Source: Nocardioides currus
Lineage (GTDB): Bacteria; Actinomycetota; Actinomycetes; Propionibacteriales; Nocardioidaceae
Direction: 5' to 3'
DNA: 64,000 nucleotides
Assembly: GCF_003057875.1 (NCBI RefSeq)
Contig: NZ_PYXZ01000006.1
Span: 186,001 to 250,000 of the forward strand
Shown here one piece after another: positions 51,060-61,337 of this stretch; position 1 is the first letter of the stretch; every line of letters starts with the position of its first letter. The notes beneath the pieces were generated by a model. That model was not told the DNA's origin and did not search any database. It was given only the letters and a program-made list of their open reading frames with translations. The position numbers and the translations under genes were made by a program.

Positions 51060-51320
51060 TCAGAGAGCGGCGGACTGCTTCGCGATCGACGACTTGCGGT
51101 TCGCGGCCTGGTTCTTGTGGATGACGCCCTTGGAGGCGGCCTTGTCCAGCTTCTTGGCGGCGTCGCGGCCGGCGGCGATGGCGACGTCCTTGTCGCCCGC
51201 GGCGACGGCCTCACGGAACTTGCGGACGGCGGACTTGAGGCCGGTCTTGACGGCCTTGTTGCGCTCGTGCGCCTTCTCGTTCTGCTTGTTGCGCTTGATC
51301 TGGGACTTGATGTTGGCCAC
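51060..51320 (-). CDS. rpsT: 30S ribosomal protein S20
   Basis: An 86-residue basic protein of the small ribosomal subunit. The GTG at 51320 gives [26 protein letters not shown], the standard S20 start; upstream codons in frame are not conserved. Ala/Lys-rich helices follow ([24 protein letters not shown]). It is convergent with holA across the 83-bp repeat array and has its own terminator. Confidence 0.97.
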   Translation of the reverse strand: MANIKSQIKRNKQNEKAHERNKAVKTGLKSAVRKFREAVAAGDKDVAIAAGRDAAKKLDKAASKGVIHKNQAANRKSSIAKQSAAL

Positions 51321-51468
51321 AGGAGAACCTTTGCTCGCTCGTTGCTGGTCAGGAGAAGATCGTGGTGTCGGCTGCCGACTCACCCCGTGGACGGGGTCGG
51401 GCGCCGGACATGCAAGGGCAAACACTACCGCCGAGGCGCGGAACCGCCCAAATCGTGTCGGTGCGGGC

Positions 51469-52419
51469 TCATTGCCACCCGCGACGCTCGCCCAGCCAGC
51501 GCCAGCACACCTCGCCGTGCCAGCGCTGGTGGTCGCGCAGGTGCGGCGAGGTCGGCGGCACGGGCTCGGTGGCGGAGGCCATGAAGTAGCCCGCGAGGAG
51601 CGCGAGCACCCGGTCGATCGACTCGGGGGGTACGTCGCGGGTCAGCCGTCTCGAGGCGAGCACCTCGTCGGCGTCGAGGCCGTCGCCGCGGGGTCCGACC
51701 AGGGTGAGGAGCGTGTCGATCCACGCCGCGCCCACGATCGGCCAGTTCCAGTCGCAGATCCACGCCCGGCCCTCGGCGTCGAGGAGCAGGTTGTCGTCGC
51801 GGACGTCCGTGTGGACGAGCGTCTCGCCGCCGACGACGTCGAGGGCGGCCCCGGCGAGGGCGGCCGCCTCCTCGAGGTGGGGGAGGTCCGGGTCGGTCGA
51901 CCGCACGCGGTCCCACATGGCGACGAGCGGGCGGAAGTCGTCCTCCGCGGTGTCCAGGTCGAGCCCGGTCGGCGGCGGGGTCAGCGCGTCCGCCACGACC
52001 TCGAGCGCGTCGAGCGCGGCGTCGAGGTCGCCCGCGCGCCACGGACGGCGCGGCGCGCGCCCCTCGACGTACGCGATGCCGAGCACCACCCAGTCGTCGT
52101 CGAGGTGCCAGAGCAGGCGCGGGCCGGGGACGCCGGGCGGGAGGAGCGCCAGCTTGCGCGCCTCCTCGCGGTAGGAGTCGGCGAACAGGCGCTGCGCCTT
52201 GACCGAGGCCGCCTTCACGAAGTGCCGCGAGCCGTCCGCGCAGACGAGCACGCTGGCGAAGCCGGGGGTGAAGCCGGACGTCTGGGAGATCGCCTCGACC
52301 ACGGGCGAGCCGCACTTGCGCTCGATGTAGGTGCGCAGGGTGGGCGGCAGGAACGACCACTCGAGACGTCGGGCGGTCTTCCCGGCCGGGACGGGATACG
52401 GGTCGAGCGTGGACGGCAT
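51469..52419 (-). CDS. APH-type phosphotransferase family protein
   Basis: A 316-residue protein of the aminoglycoside phosphotransferase/choline kinase fold. The catalytic loop is [12 protein letters not shown] (Asp and Asn present) and the metal site is ICDWNWP. ATG 52419 follows GGGGAGGATG. Many such chromosomal proteins phosphorylate small metabolites; nothing here shows an antibiotic-resistance role. It is divergent from a GNAT gene. Confidence 0.85.
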   Translation of the reverse strand: MPSTLDPYPVPAGKTARRLEWSFLPPTLRTYIERKCGSPVVEAISQTSGFTPGFASVLVCADGSRHFVKAASVKAQRLFADSYREEARKLALLPPGVPGPRLLWHLDDDWVVLGIAYVEGRAPRRPWRAGDLDAALDALEVVADALTPPPTGLDLDTAEDDFRPLVAMWDRVRSTDPDLPHLEEAAALAGAALDVVGGETLVHTDVRDDNLLLDAEGRAWICDWNWPIVGAAWIDTLLTLVGPRGDGLDADEVLASRRLTRDVPPESIDRVLALLAGYFMASATEPVPPTSPHLRDHQRWHGEVCWRWLGERRGWQ

Positions 52420-52471
52420 GGCGACATCCTCCCCAAGGAATCGCGCTGGACGTGAATCGGATAATCGCTGC

Positions 52472-53038
52472 ATGCCCGACCTCATCGAGCCCGACGTCCG
52501 TGTCCGCGAGTCCTTCCTGGAGTCGGTCGAGGAGTTCCTCGCCGAGGGACGGGGCGGCGAGAACACGATGCTCGGCCTGTGGCGCGAGAAGTTCGCCGAC
52601 CGCTGGGAGTCCGAGGACGGCTTCGCCGACTTCGTCGCCTACCTCCACGCCGACGCGACCCCGGACGCCCCGCGGCCCGACCACCACGTCCCGCAGTCCA
52701 CCTGGTGGCTCGTCGAGGGCGACCGCTACCTCGGGCGCATCTCGTGCCGGCACGCGCTCAACGACTGGCTGGCGGAGTACGGCGGCCACGTCGGCTACGA
52801 GATCCGCGCCTCGGCACGCCGCCGCGGGCACGCCACCTGGATGCTGCGGTCCGTGCTGCCGCACGTCCACGCGCTGGGCATCGACCCGGCCCTGCTGACC
52901 TGCGACGACACCAACGTGGCGTCGCGCAAGGTGATCGAGGCGGCGGGCGGGGTGTTCGAGGACCAGCGCGCGCAGAAGCTGAGATTCTGGGTGCCGACCG
53001 ATGTCGAGACGGCGGCCGCGGCTCCGTCCCAGGAGTGA
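52472..53038 (+). CDS. GNAT family N-acetyltransferase
   Basis: A 188-residue acetyltransferase. The acetyl-CoA loop region is YEIRASARRRGHATWMLRSVLPHVHALGI (RRRGHAT corresponds to the R/QxxGxG/A motif), followed by LLTCDDTNVASRKVIEAAGGVFED, typical of the RimJ/RimL-like subgroup. GATAAT ends 6 nt before the ATG at 52472, with no ribosome site, so it is probably leaderless. Substrate unknown. Confidence 0.88.
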   Translation: MPDLIEPDVRVRESFLESVEEFLAEGRGGENTMLGLWREKFADRWESEDGFADFVAYLHADATPDAPRPDHHVPQSTWWLVEGDRYLGRISCRHALNDWLAEYGGHVGYEIRASARRRGHATWMLRSVLPHVHALGIDPALLTCDDTNVASRKVIEAAGGVFEDQRAQKLRFWVPTDVETAAAAPSQE

Positions 53039-53074
53039 TCGGCCCCGCCGGGGCCACCCACGAAGGAGATCCCC

Positions 53075-53491
53075 ATGAGGTTCCTGCTGCTCAAGCACTA
53101 CCGCGGCGGCCCGGACAACCACCACGACGTCCCCCCGATGGACCAGTGGGAGCCCGAGCGCGTCGACGACCACATGCAGTCCCTGCGTGACATCAGCCGG
53201 ATGCTCGAGGAGAGCGGCGAGCTCGTCGACGCGCAGGCGCTGCACGAGGAGCGGGTCTTCGTGCAGTACGGCGGAGAGGGAGCCTCGCCCGTCACCACCG
53301 ACGGCCCCTATCCCGAGACCAGCGACCTCGCGGCCGGGTGGTACATGGTCGACGTCGAGTCCCGCGAGCGTGCGCTGGAGATCGCCGCGATCGTCTCGGC
53401 CGGCCCCGACCAGCACGGCGAGCCGATGCACGAGTGGATCGAGGTCCGGCAGGTCTACACCGACGACGGCGGCGTCCCCACCGAGGACTGA
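53075..53491 (+). CDS. YCII/DGPF family protein partnered with an ECF42 sigma factor
   Basis: A 138-residue protein of the YCII-related/DGPF family. It starts MRFLLLKHYRGG and contains TTDGPYPETSDLAAGWYMVDV, the DGPF-motif region characteristic of this family, and ends HEWIEVRQVY. ATG 53075 follows GAAGGAGA. The sigma-factor gene starts 6 bp downstream. DGPF genes beside ECF42 sigma factors are a recognised arrangement; their biochemical role is not known. Confidence 0.9.
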   Translation: MRFLLLKHYRGGPDNHHDVPPMDQWEPERVDDHMQSLRDISRMLEESGELVDAQALHEERVFVQYGGEGASPVTTDGPYPETSDLAAGWYMVDVESRERALEIAAIVSAGPDQHGEPMHEWIEVRQVYTDDGGVPTED

Positions 53492-53497
53492 GCCGTC

Positions 53498-54661
53498 GTG
53501 GACGACGAGCTGCTGCGAGGGCTCGTCCCGCAGGTGATCGCGATCCTCGTCCGTCGCGGCAACGACTTCGCGACGGCCGAGGACGCGGTCCAGGACGCGC
53601 TGGTCGAGGCGGTGCGCACCTGGCCGAGCACACCGCCGGCCAATCCCCGCGCCTGGCTGATCACCGTCGCGCAGCGCAGGCTCATCGACGTACGCCGCAG
53701 CGAGGCCGCCCGCCGCAGGCGCGAGGAGGCGGACGCCGACGAGCCGGAGCCCGGTCCGAGCGAGCAGGCCGACGACACCCTCCTCCTGCTCGCGCTGTGC
53801 TGCCACCCGACGCTGACGCCCGCGTCGTCGATCGCCCTCACCCTGCGGGCGGTCGGCGGCCTGACGACGGCGGAGATCGCCGATGCCTTCCTCGTGCCGC
53901 AGGCCACCATGGCCCAGCGGATCAGCCGGGCCAAGGCCGCGATCCGCGACGTCCCGCTCGACCGCACGGGTGACCTGGCGGTGATGCTGCGGGTGCTCTA
54001 CCTCGTCTTCCACGCCGGCCACCGCGGCAAGGTCGACCTCGCCGCCGAGGCGGTCCGGCTGACGCGCCAGCTCGCCAGGGCCAGCGCCGAGCCCGAGGTG
54101 CGTGGCCTGCTCGCGCTGATGCTGCTGCACCGTGCCCGCGACGCCGCCCGGTGGCGTGACGGCCGGCTGGTGCCTCTCGACCGTCAGGACCGGTCGCTGT
54201 GGGACACCCGCGAGATCGCGGCCGGGGTCGGTCTGCTGCAGTCGGCGCTGGCGAAGGGCCGGCCGGGGGAGTACCAGCTCCAGGCCGCCATCGCCGCACT
54301 CCACGACGACGCCGCATCGTGGGAGGAGACCGACTGGGGCCAGGTCCTGGGGTGGTACGACGACCTGGTGGCCCTGGCCGGCAACCCCGTCGCCCGCCTG
54401 GGCCGGCTCGTCGCGGTGGCGCACGTGCGCGGCGGCGGGAGGGCCCTCGTCGAGCTCGGCGAGCTGGAGGAGGCGTGCGCCGGGCTGTCGCAGTTCCACG
54501 CCGTGCGCGGCTACCTGCTCGAGCTCGCCGGAGACCGGGCCGCCGCCGCGGAGGCCTGCGCCCGGGCGGCCGGTCTCACGACCAGCGCGCCCGAGCGCGA
54601 CCACCTCACCCGGCGGGCCGCCGAGCTCCGGTCAGGACAGGCTCAGCAGCCGCACGAGTAG
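53498..54661 (+). CDS. ECF42-type RNA polymerase sigma factor with C-terminal extension
   Basis: A 387-residue sigma factor, twice the usual ECF length. Region 2: VPQVIAILVRRGNDFATAEDAVQDALVEAVRTWPSTPPANPRAWLITVAQRRLID; region 4: ALTLRAVGGLTTAEIADAFLVPQATMAQRISRAKAAIR. Residues 170-387 are the DUF6596/TPR-like extension (VLYLVFHAGHRGK, ALMLLHRARDAARWRDGRLVPLDRQDRSLWD, YQLQAAIAALH), the ECF42 hallmark. There is no anti-sigma gene. GTG 53498 lies 6 bp after the YCII gene. The 3' end overlaps the convergent secreted-protein gene by 19 bp. Confidence 0.92.
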   Translation: MDDELLRGLVPQVIAILVRRGNDFATAEDAVQDALVEAVRTWPSTPPANPRAWLITVAQRRLIDVRRSEAARRRREEADADEPEPGPSEQADDTLLLLALCCHPTLTPASSIALTLRAVGGLTTAEIADAFLVPQATMAQRISRAKAAIRDVPLDRTGDLAVMLRVLYLVFHAGHRGKVDLAAEAVRLTRQLARASAEPEVRGLLALMLLHRARDAARWRDGRLVPLDRQDRSLWDTREIAAGVGLLQSALAKGRPGEYQLQAAIAALHDDAASWEETDWGQVLGWYDDLVALAGNPVARLGRLVAVAHVRGGGRALVELGELEEACAGLSQFHAVRGYLLELAGDRAAAAEACARAAGLTTSAPERDHLTRRAAELRSGQAQQPHE

Positions 54662-55164
54662 TACGTGATGTCCCAGTGGCTGCCTTCCTTGGCGTACACG
54701 TTGCCCGACGGCGCCGTGTAGAGAGGCGTCCCGTCGCTGCGCGAGCCGGAGTAGGCGTAGTGGCTCGTCACGTAGTTGGACACGCAGGTCGTGACCGAGA
54801 TGTCGACCTTGTAGCCGTTCCAGTGGCTGTAGGTGCCCGACGCATGGCCGGTCTCGGTGCCGCCGGTGATCGTGATCGCGCAGCCGCTGATGGACGTGAA
54901 GGTCTTGATGCCGCTGACCGTCTCCTGGTTGATCTGCTCGTAGGACGTGCAGGTGCCGACGTTGCGGTCGGTGCACCCGCCGCTCGACGACCGGGAGATG
55001 CCGGATGCCGCGAGCTGCGACGCGGCGGAGGCGTCGCTGAGCTTGGTGACGGCCCAGCTCGGCGCGGCGGTGGCGACCAGGCTCGCGGTGAGCACGGTGG
55101 CCAGCACCATGGACAGGGAGCCGGCGGTGGCGGTGGCGCGCAGGGCGCGGGACAGGTTCGTCAT
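54643..55164 (-). CDS. Secreted protein with M15-peptidase-like zinc motif
   Basis: A 173-residue exported protein. ATG 55164 follows GGAG; residues 1-38 are a signal peptide ending in APSWA. The mature part has at least six Cys (GGCTDRNVGTCTSYEQ, SGCAIT, TTCVSNY and a C-terminal YYSCGC), suggesting disulfides. The central block HASGTYSHWNGYKVDI places His and Asp as in the SxHxxGxAxD zinc motif of M15 peptidases, and GSHWDITY near the end could supply the third ligand. This suggests a small secreted metallopeptidase, possibly acting on peptidoglycan; it is inference from motifs. Convergent overlap with the sigma-factor gene is 19 bp. Confidence 0.7.
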   Translation of the reverse strand: MTNLSRALRATATAGSLSMVLATVLTASLVATAAPSWAVTKLSDASAASQLAASGISRSSSGGCTDRNVGTCTSYEQINQETVSGIKTFTSISGCAITITGGTETGHASGTYSHWNGYKVDISVTTCVSNYVTSHYAYSGSRSDGTPLYTAPSGNVYAKEGSHWDITYYSCGC

Positions 55165-55340
55165 GGAGGACTCCAGACTCGGCGGACGACACCCCCGATG
55201 GGGTCGTCCTCGTCCGTCCAGTCGAGCGTTCTTTGCCCGGAGGGTCAACCGCGGCGTCGACGGGGCGTCGGGAGTTCGTGGGGCGACTGCCCTGCGTGGA
55301 AGAATGACCGGGCCCTCGCCGTACCCACCGAAAGTCGATC

Positions 55341-57224
<1,884 letters not shown>

Positions 57225-57227
57225 CCG

Positions 57228-57746
57228 TTGTCGGTCGTACGCCGCGACGCCGTCGCGCCTCGTCCGTGGCCCAACGGCGGAGGCACCACCCGTGAGCTGG
57301 CCGTCGCCGACGACGGGGCGTGGCGGATCAGCCTCGCCACGATCGACCGTGACGGGCCGTTCTCGACCTTCCCCGGCCGCGGCCGGCTGCTGACGGTCGT
57401 CGACGGACCGGTCCTCCAGCTCACCGTCGAGGGGGTGGACCAGGTCGTCGAGCCGCGGCGGCCGTTCGCCTTCGCCGGCGACGCCGAGGTGGGCGCGAGC
57501 GTCCCGGAGGGACCGGTCGAGGTGCTGAACGTGATCGTCGACCCCGGTGCGGTCGAGCCGTTCGTCACCGTCCTCGAGCTCGGCCGCGGGTCCGCGCTGC
57601 CGCTGGCGGCCGACCAGGCCGCGCTGGTGCTGCAGGGACAGGGCATGGTCGGCGACGAGAGCGCAGCGGCGTACGACCTCGTCGTCGGCCCGGCCGAGGT
57701 GGGTGGGCGATGCACGCTGGCCGTCGTCACCCTCCAGCGCTCGTGA
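57228..57746 (+). CDS. hutD: HutD family protein
   Basis: A 172-residue bicupin protein. The N-terminal PRPWPNGGGTTRELAV and WRISLATIDRDGPFSTFPGRGRLLTVVDG blocks are the HutD signature. HutD is often linked to histidine utilisation, with unclear function; no other hut gene is nearby. TTG 57228 starts 3 bp after lepA, and its stop overlaps the next gene (GTGA), so it belongs to the lepA-hutD-esterase unit. Confidence 0.88.
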   Translation: MSVVRRDAVAPRPWPNGGGTTRELAVADDGAWRISLATIDRDGPFSTFPGRGRLLTVVDGPVLQLTVEGVDQVVEPRRPFAFAGDAEVGASVPEGPVEVLNVIVDPGAVEPFVTVLELGRGSALPLAADQAALVLQGQGMVGDESAAAYDLVVGPAEVGGRCTLAVVTLQRS

Positions 57747-58618
57747 GGCTCTCCGACCGCCTCCGGGTCGAGCTGACGCGGGCGACGGCGCGGTTCACGG
57801 TGTCGTACGGCGACAACCTCCGCTTCGCCGGGCAGGACCTCCCGACGCCGACGCGGACCACGGTGCCGACGCGCCACGGCCGGGTCCCCGTGCACGTCTA
57901 CCGTCCGCCCGGCGCCGACCGGCCGCCGGTGCACGTCCACCTTCACGGCGGCGCGTTCCTCATGCGCTACCCGGCGATGGACGACTGGTGGTGCCGCTAC
58001 CTCGCGGCGACCGCGGGGGTCATCGTGGCCAACGTCGACTTCGAGGTCGCGCCCCGCGTCGCCTATCCCGTGGCGCAGCACCAGGCCCACGACGCGGCGG
58101 CGTGGTTCGCCCAGGACGGCACGCCGGTCTCGGTCGGCGGGTTCAGCTCCGGCGGCGGGCTCGCCGCCTCGGTCGCGCTGCAGGCGCGCGACCTCGCGAG
58201 CTTCACCCCCACGCTCCAGGTGCTGGGGATCGCCGCCCTCGACCTGTCCGCCGAGCCGCGCGACGGCGACCCGGGCATGATCTCGCCGGAGCTGCGACGG
58301 CTCGTGCGCCGCGTCTACCTGCCCGATCCCGCCACCCGGCTCGAGCCCTACGCCTCGCCGTTGCTGGCCGATGACCTCACCGGCCTGCCGCCGGCGGTCG
58401 TGCTGACGGCCGAGCGCGACGTCCTGCGCGCCGAGGGAGATGCGTACGCCGCACGCCTGCGCGCGGCGGGGGTGCGGGTCGTGCACGACGTGACGCCCGG
58501 GGTCGACCACTACTTCCTCACCGAGGACCCCAGGCGGGCGCGCACCACGATGGCGATGGTCGCCGACGAGGTCCGTGCGGCGGGTCAGCCCCGCATCGGA
58601 CCGCCGGGCCGGTCGTAG
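57743..58618 (+). CDS. Alpha/beta hydrolase (hormone-sensitive lipase-like esterase)
   Basis: A 291-residue esterase-type hydrolase. The HSL signature HLHGGAF supplies the oxyanion hole, the nucleophile Ser is in GGFSSGGGLA, the Asp in ERDVLRAEGDAYAARLRAAG and the His in GVDHYF. GTG 57743 overlaps the hutD stop. Its 3' end overlaps the convergent XdhC-like gene by 34 bp. Natural substrate unknown. Confidence 0.9.
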   Translation: MRLSDRLRVELTRATARFTVSYGDNLRFAGQDLPTPTRTTVPTRHGRVPVHVYRPPGADRPPVHVHLHGGAFLMRYPAMDDWWCRYLAATAGVIVANVDFEVAPRVAYPVAQHQAHDAAAWFAQDGTPVSVGGFSSGGGLAASVALQARDLASFTPTLQVLGIAALDLSAEPRDGDPGMISPELRRLVRRVYLPDPATRLEPYASPLLADDLTGLPPAVVLTAERDVLRAEGDAYAARLRAAGVRVVHDVTPGVDHYFLTEDPRRARTTMAMVADEVRAAGQPRIGPPGRS

Positions 58619-59040
58619 GACTCGGCCACGATCTCGGCCACGACGGACAGTGCGATCTCGCCCGGCGCCTTGCCGCCGAGGTTGTGACCGGCCGGGACGT
58701 GCAACCGGCTGACGTCGACGCCCTCCGCGGCGAGCTCCTCGACGACACCCTCCGCCCGGCGCCGGCTGGCCATCATCGCGACGTACGACGCGTCGGATGC
58801 CAGCGCCGCCCGCAGCACCGAGGGCGCGTCGGGTGCGTCGTGGTCGCACAGCACGACCGCGTCGCCGGCCTGCGGGTCCAGGCCCGGGCCGCCGTCGTCG
58901 ACGGCCTGCACGACCACGTCACGACCGACGGTGCCCGCGATCGAGGCGATGGCCCGCGCGATCGGGTTGTCGGTCAGGAGCAGGACCCGCCCGTGCGTGG
59001 GCTGCTCGTCCGACCAGGGCTGCTCGCGAGGCGGAGTCAT
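58585..59040 (-). CDS. XdhC-like Rossmann domain protein
   Basis: A 151-residue protein corresponding to the C-terminal Rossmann half of XdhC/CoxI proteins. Recognisable features: a nucleotide-binding-like LLLTDNPIARAIASIAG start, YVAMMASRRRAEGVVEELAAEGV and the conserved VPAGHNLGGKAPGEIALSVVAEIVAES. XdhC inserts the sulfurated molybdenum cofactor into xanthine dehydrogenase; the N-terminal cofactor-binding half is absent here. The only molybdenum enzyme gene in the window is 25 kb away. Its ATG overlaps the upstream gene stop by 4 bp. Confidence 0.82.
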   Translation of the reverse strand: MTPPREQPWSDEQPTHGRVLLLTDNPIARAIASIAGTVGRDVVVQAVDDGGPGLDPQAGDAVVLCDHDAPDAPSVLRAALASDASYVAMMASRRRAEGVVEELAAEGVDVSRLHVPAGHNLGGKAPGEIALSVVAEIVAESYDRPGGPMRG

Positions 59041-60137
59041 CCCCCCAGCCTGACAGCCTCGCGCGTCAGCGTCACCCCGGTGACCGCGATGCCGAGCCCG
59101 GCCTCGAGCGCCGCGACGGGAGCGTCCAGCTCGGCCTTCCGCGGCTTCCTGGTGCCGGCGAACCAGACGATCTCCAGCGGCCGCCTCGACGCCGACCCGG
59201 TGGCGCGCCAGTAGCCCGTGATCCGCCCGTCGACGAGCAGCGGTGGCAGGACCATCCCGTTGCTCTGGTTCCAGAGGCGGCGCAGGTGCCCGGGGTCCGC
59301 GAACCGGTCGCGCGCGGCCGGGTCGTAGCCGCACATCAGCGCGTCGAACTCCGGCAGCAGGCGCACCCCCTCGAGCGTGCGGCCCGGCGGCGGTGAGGGC
59401 ACGTCGACGTACGACCTCCCGTCCGGACCCTCGACGCCCACCAGCCCGAGCTGCTCGATCGCCTCGTCGATCACCCGCAGCCCGAGCCCCGACCACCACG
59501 CGACGTCGTGGCGCGACACCGGACCGTGGCAGCGCACGTGGATCGCCACGGCGTCGACGGGCGAGACGGGCGCCGCCGGCACGAGCGTGCGGTAGACGGG
59601 AGCGCCCTGCCCCGACCAGGTCCCGTTGACGGGACGGCGCACCAGTCCGCCGTGCCCGAAGGCGAGGTAGCGACCGACCGTCTGCCCCTCGACCGGGTTG
59701 CGGCCCTCGTGCTCGAGCAGCCAGTCGTGGAGATGGGCCTCGAGCTCGTCGGGAGTGCGCCAGTCAGCGGCGAAGCGCTCGGTCGACGACCACAGGTCGT
59801 CCAGCGTCCCACGCTCCAGCTTGAGCATCCGCTGCCACAGGGTCCGCTGCCCGACCCGGGTGGCAGCACCCAGCGCGGCGAACTGCCCGGGCGTCGCGGT
59901 GTGCACGGTGCCGCGGATGGTGCTGCCCCGCACGATCTCGCCCGCGTCGTACGCCGCCGCGATCTCGGCCCCGGTCGTGCCCGGTCGCCGCGCGGCGAGC
60001 CCGATGAACGGTGACCGCGCGGTCTGGGACTGGACGGGGCCGGTGGCGGTGACGAGCGCGGCGACGTCGTCGGGCGGTGAGACGGGGAACTGGCGCCCCA
60101 GGCTGAGGGCGGCGAGGTCCTCGAGTGCGTAGGCCAT
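59037..60137 (-). CDS. Winged-helix DNA-binding domain protein (HTH_42, YcaQ/AlkZ-like)
   Basis: A 366-residue member of the HTH_42 family. The short VQSQTA motif near residue 35 corresponds to the QxQ catalytic motif of AlkZ/YcaQ glycosylases, which unhook DNA crosslinks (here Gln-Ser-Gln). Other family blocks: RGTVHTATPGQFAALGAATR, RYLAFGHGGLVRRP and LLPEFDALMCGY. Glycosylase function is plausible but unproven. It overlaps the XdhC-like gene by 4 bp. Confidence 0.82.
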   Translation of the reverse strand: MAYALEDLAALSLGRQFPVSPPDDVAALVTATGPVQSQTARSPFIGLAARRPGTTGAEIAAAYDAGEIVRGSTIRGTVHTATPGQFAALGAATRVGQRTLWQRMLKLERGTLDDLWSSTERFAADWRTPDELEAHLHDWLLEHEGRNPVEGQTVGRYLAFGHGGLVRRPVNGTWSGQGAPVYRTLVPAAPVSPVDAVAIHVRCHGPVSRHDVAWWSGLGLRVIDEAIEQLGLVGVEGPDGRSYVDVPSPPPGRTLEGVRLLPEFDALMCGYDPAARDRFADPGHLRRLWNQSNGMVLPPLLVDGRITGYWRATGSASRRPLEIVWFAGTRKPRKAELDAPVAALEAGLGIAVTGVTLTREAVRLGG

Positions 60138-60175
60138 GGCCTCACGCTAGGGGGAAGAGCGGACCGAGGACGTCC

Positions 60176-60676
60176 TCATTCGAGGTTCGCCGGCTCCCGG
60201 GCCGTGCTGACCATGAACTCCCAGACCAGCCCGTGCGCCATCACGACCAGCAGGATGAGCAGGATCGCCTCGGCCTGGATGGGCGCGATGTGCAGCGGCG
60301 AGACCAGCTCCGGCACGGCCCCGATCACCGCCACCAGCGCGTAGACCACCCCGACGAGCCACCGGTGCCGCATCAGCGGTCCGGCGACGACGGGCGCGGC
60401 GGCCTGCGACCGGAGGAGCCGAAGGGTCGACACGCAGCCGACGACCGCGACGGCGACGAAGCTGAAGCGCCAGATCTGCGGCGTCTCGGTGCCGCCGACC
60501 TGCGCGAACAGGCCCATCAGCGCCGGCAGCAGGAAGCCGAGGTAGACCCCGCCCACGATGCTGCGCATGCCCGGCTCGCGCAGCCAGTCCTCGTGCCGCT
60601 GGACGACGCCCCACCACAGCCCGAGCAGGGTGAAGCAGGTCGCGGAGAAGAGTGCGTAGAAGGTGCTGACGTCCAT
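60176..60676 (-). CDS. Membrane protein of unknown function
   Basis: A 166-residue protein with about five hydrophobic segments (TFYALFSATCFTLLGLWWGVV, SIVGGVYLGFLLPALMGLF, FSFVAVAVVGCVSTL, WLVGVVYALVAVIGAVPEL, AILLILLVVMAHGLVWEFMV). No motif tells its role. It stands alone between two minus-strand genes. Confidence 0.75.
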   Translation of the reverse strand: MDVSTFYALFSATCFTLLGLWWGVVQRHEDWLREPGMRSIVGGVYLGFLLPALMGLFAQVGGTETPQIWRFSFVAVAVVGCVSTLRLLRSQAAAPVVAGPLMRHRWLVGVVYALVAVIGAVPELVSPLHIAPIQAEAILLILLVVMAHGLVWEFMVSTAREPANLE

Positions 60677-60710
60677 GGCGGCTCCTGATCCGCCCCCATG
60701 CTAGGGCGGA

Positions 60711-61286
60711 TCAGACCCGGGCGGCATCCCATTGCGGGTCGCGACCCAGGCGCGCGAGCAGGCGGTCGGTCGCGGACGCGTCGTCGGGCACGGGGACCGC
60801 AGCCGTGCACACGCCCTCGGAGTAGAGCGCGTCACCCCACGAGTCGGCGGTCGCGTGGAGGGAGGCGGCCTCCTCCTCGCTGATCGACCAGGGCTGGCCG
60901 GTGGCCCGGGCGACGTCGGAGCCGTGGATGACGAGGTCCCACCCGTAGAAGTCGGCCATGGTGTCCGCGATCGTGGTGCGGCCGAAGTAGCCGTCGTACT
61001 CCCGCTCGGCGACGCCGTCGCGGCCCAGGACCTCGGCGACGCCGGCCGCGTGCCGGCGCCAGGCAGCGGGCAGGTCGCCGAGGTCGGGCGCGGGTCCGGG
61101 CTCGAGGTCCTGCCGCGTCAGGAAGTCCCGCTCGGTCTCGATCGCGTGCTCGACGACGTCGCGCACGGACCAGTCGTCGCAGGGCGTCGGGGCGTCCCAC
61201 GGCTGCTCGCCCGCACCGTCGACACGGTCGAGGATGGCGCCGAACGCGTCGGCTCGCTGCATGAACTTGTCTGCGGTCTCGGTCAT
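60711..61286 (-). CDS. TIGR03086/DinB-type (mycothiol-dependent maleylpyruvate isomerase family) protein
   Basis: A 191-residue four-helix protein of the TIGR03086 family. The N-terminal PWDAPTPCDDWSVRDVVEHAIE, with a Cys and a His in the metal-site helix, and ADFYGWDLVIHGSDVARATGQPW with a second His are diagnostic. These proteins bind a divalent metal and are thought to use mycothiol, consistent with an actinobacterial host. It is divergent from an AraC regulator with 51 bp between starts. Confidence 0.88.
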   Translation of the reverse strand: MTETADKFMQRADAFGAILDRVDGAGEQPWDAPTPCDDWSVRDVVEHAIETERDFLTRQDLEPGPAPDLGDLPAAWRRHAAGVAEVLGRDGVAEREYDGYFGRTTIADTMADFYGWDLVIHGSDVARATGQPWSISEEEAASLHATADSWGDALYSEGVCTAAVPVPDDASATDRLLARLGRDPQWDAARV

Positions 61287-61337
61287 GGGTCCACGCTCGC
61301 AGGGCGGGTGTCGGTGCCTCTTGTGATAATCCGACAC

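Noticed and set aside
51469..52419. Antibiotic resistance gene
   Set aside because: The APH fold is shared by many housekeeping kinases; nothing specific to aminoglycoside binding is visible.
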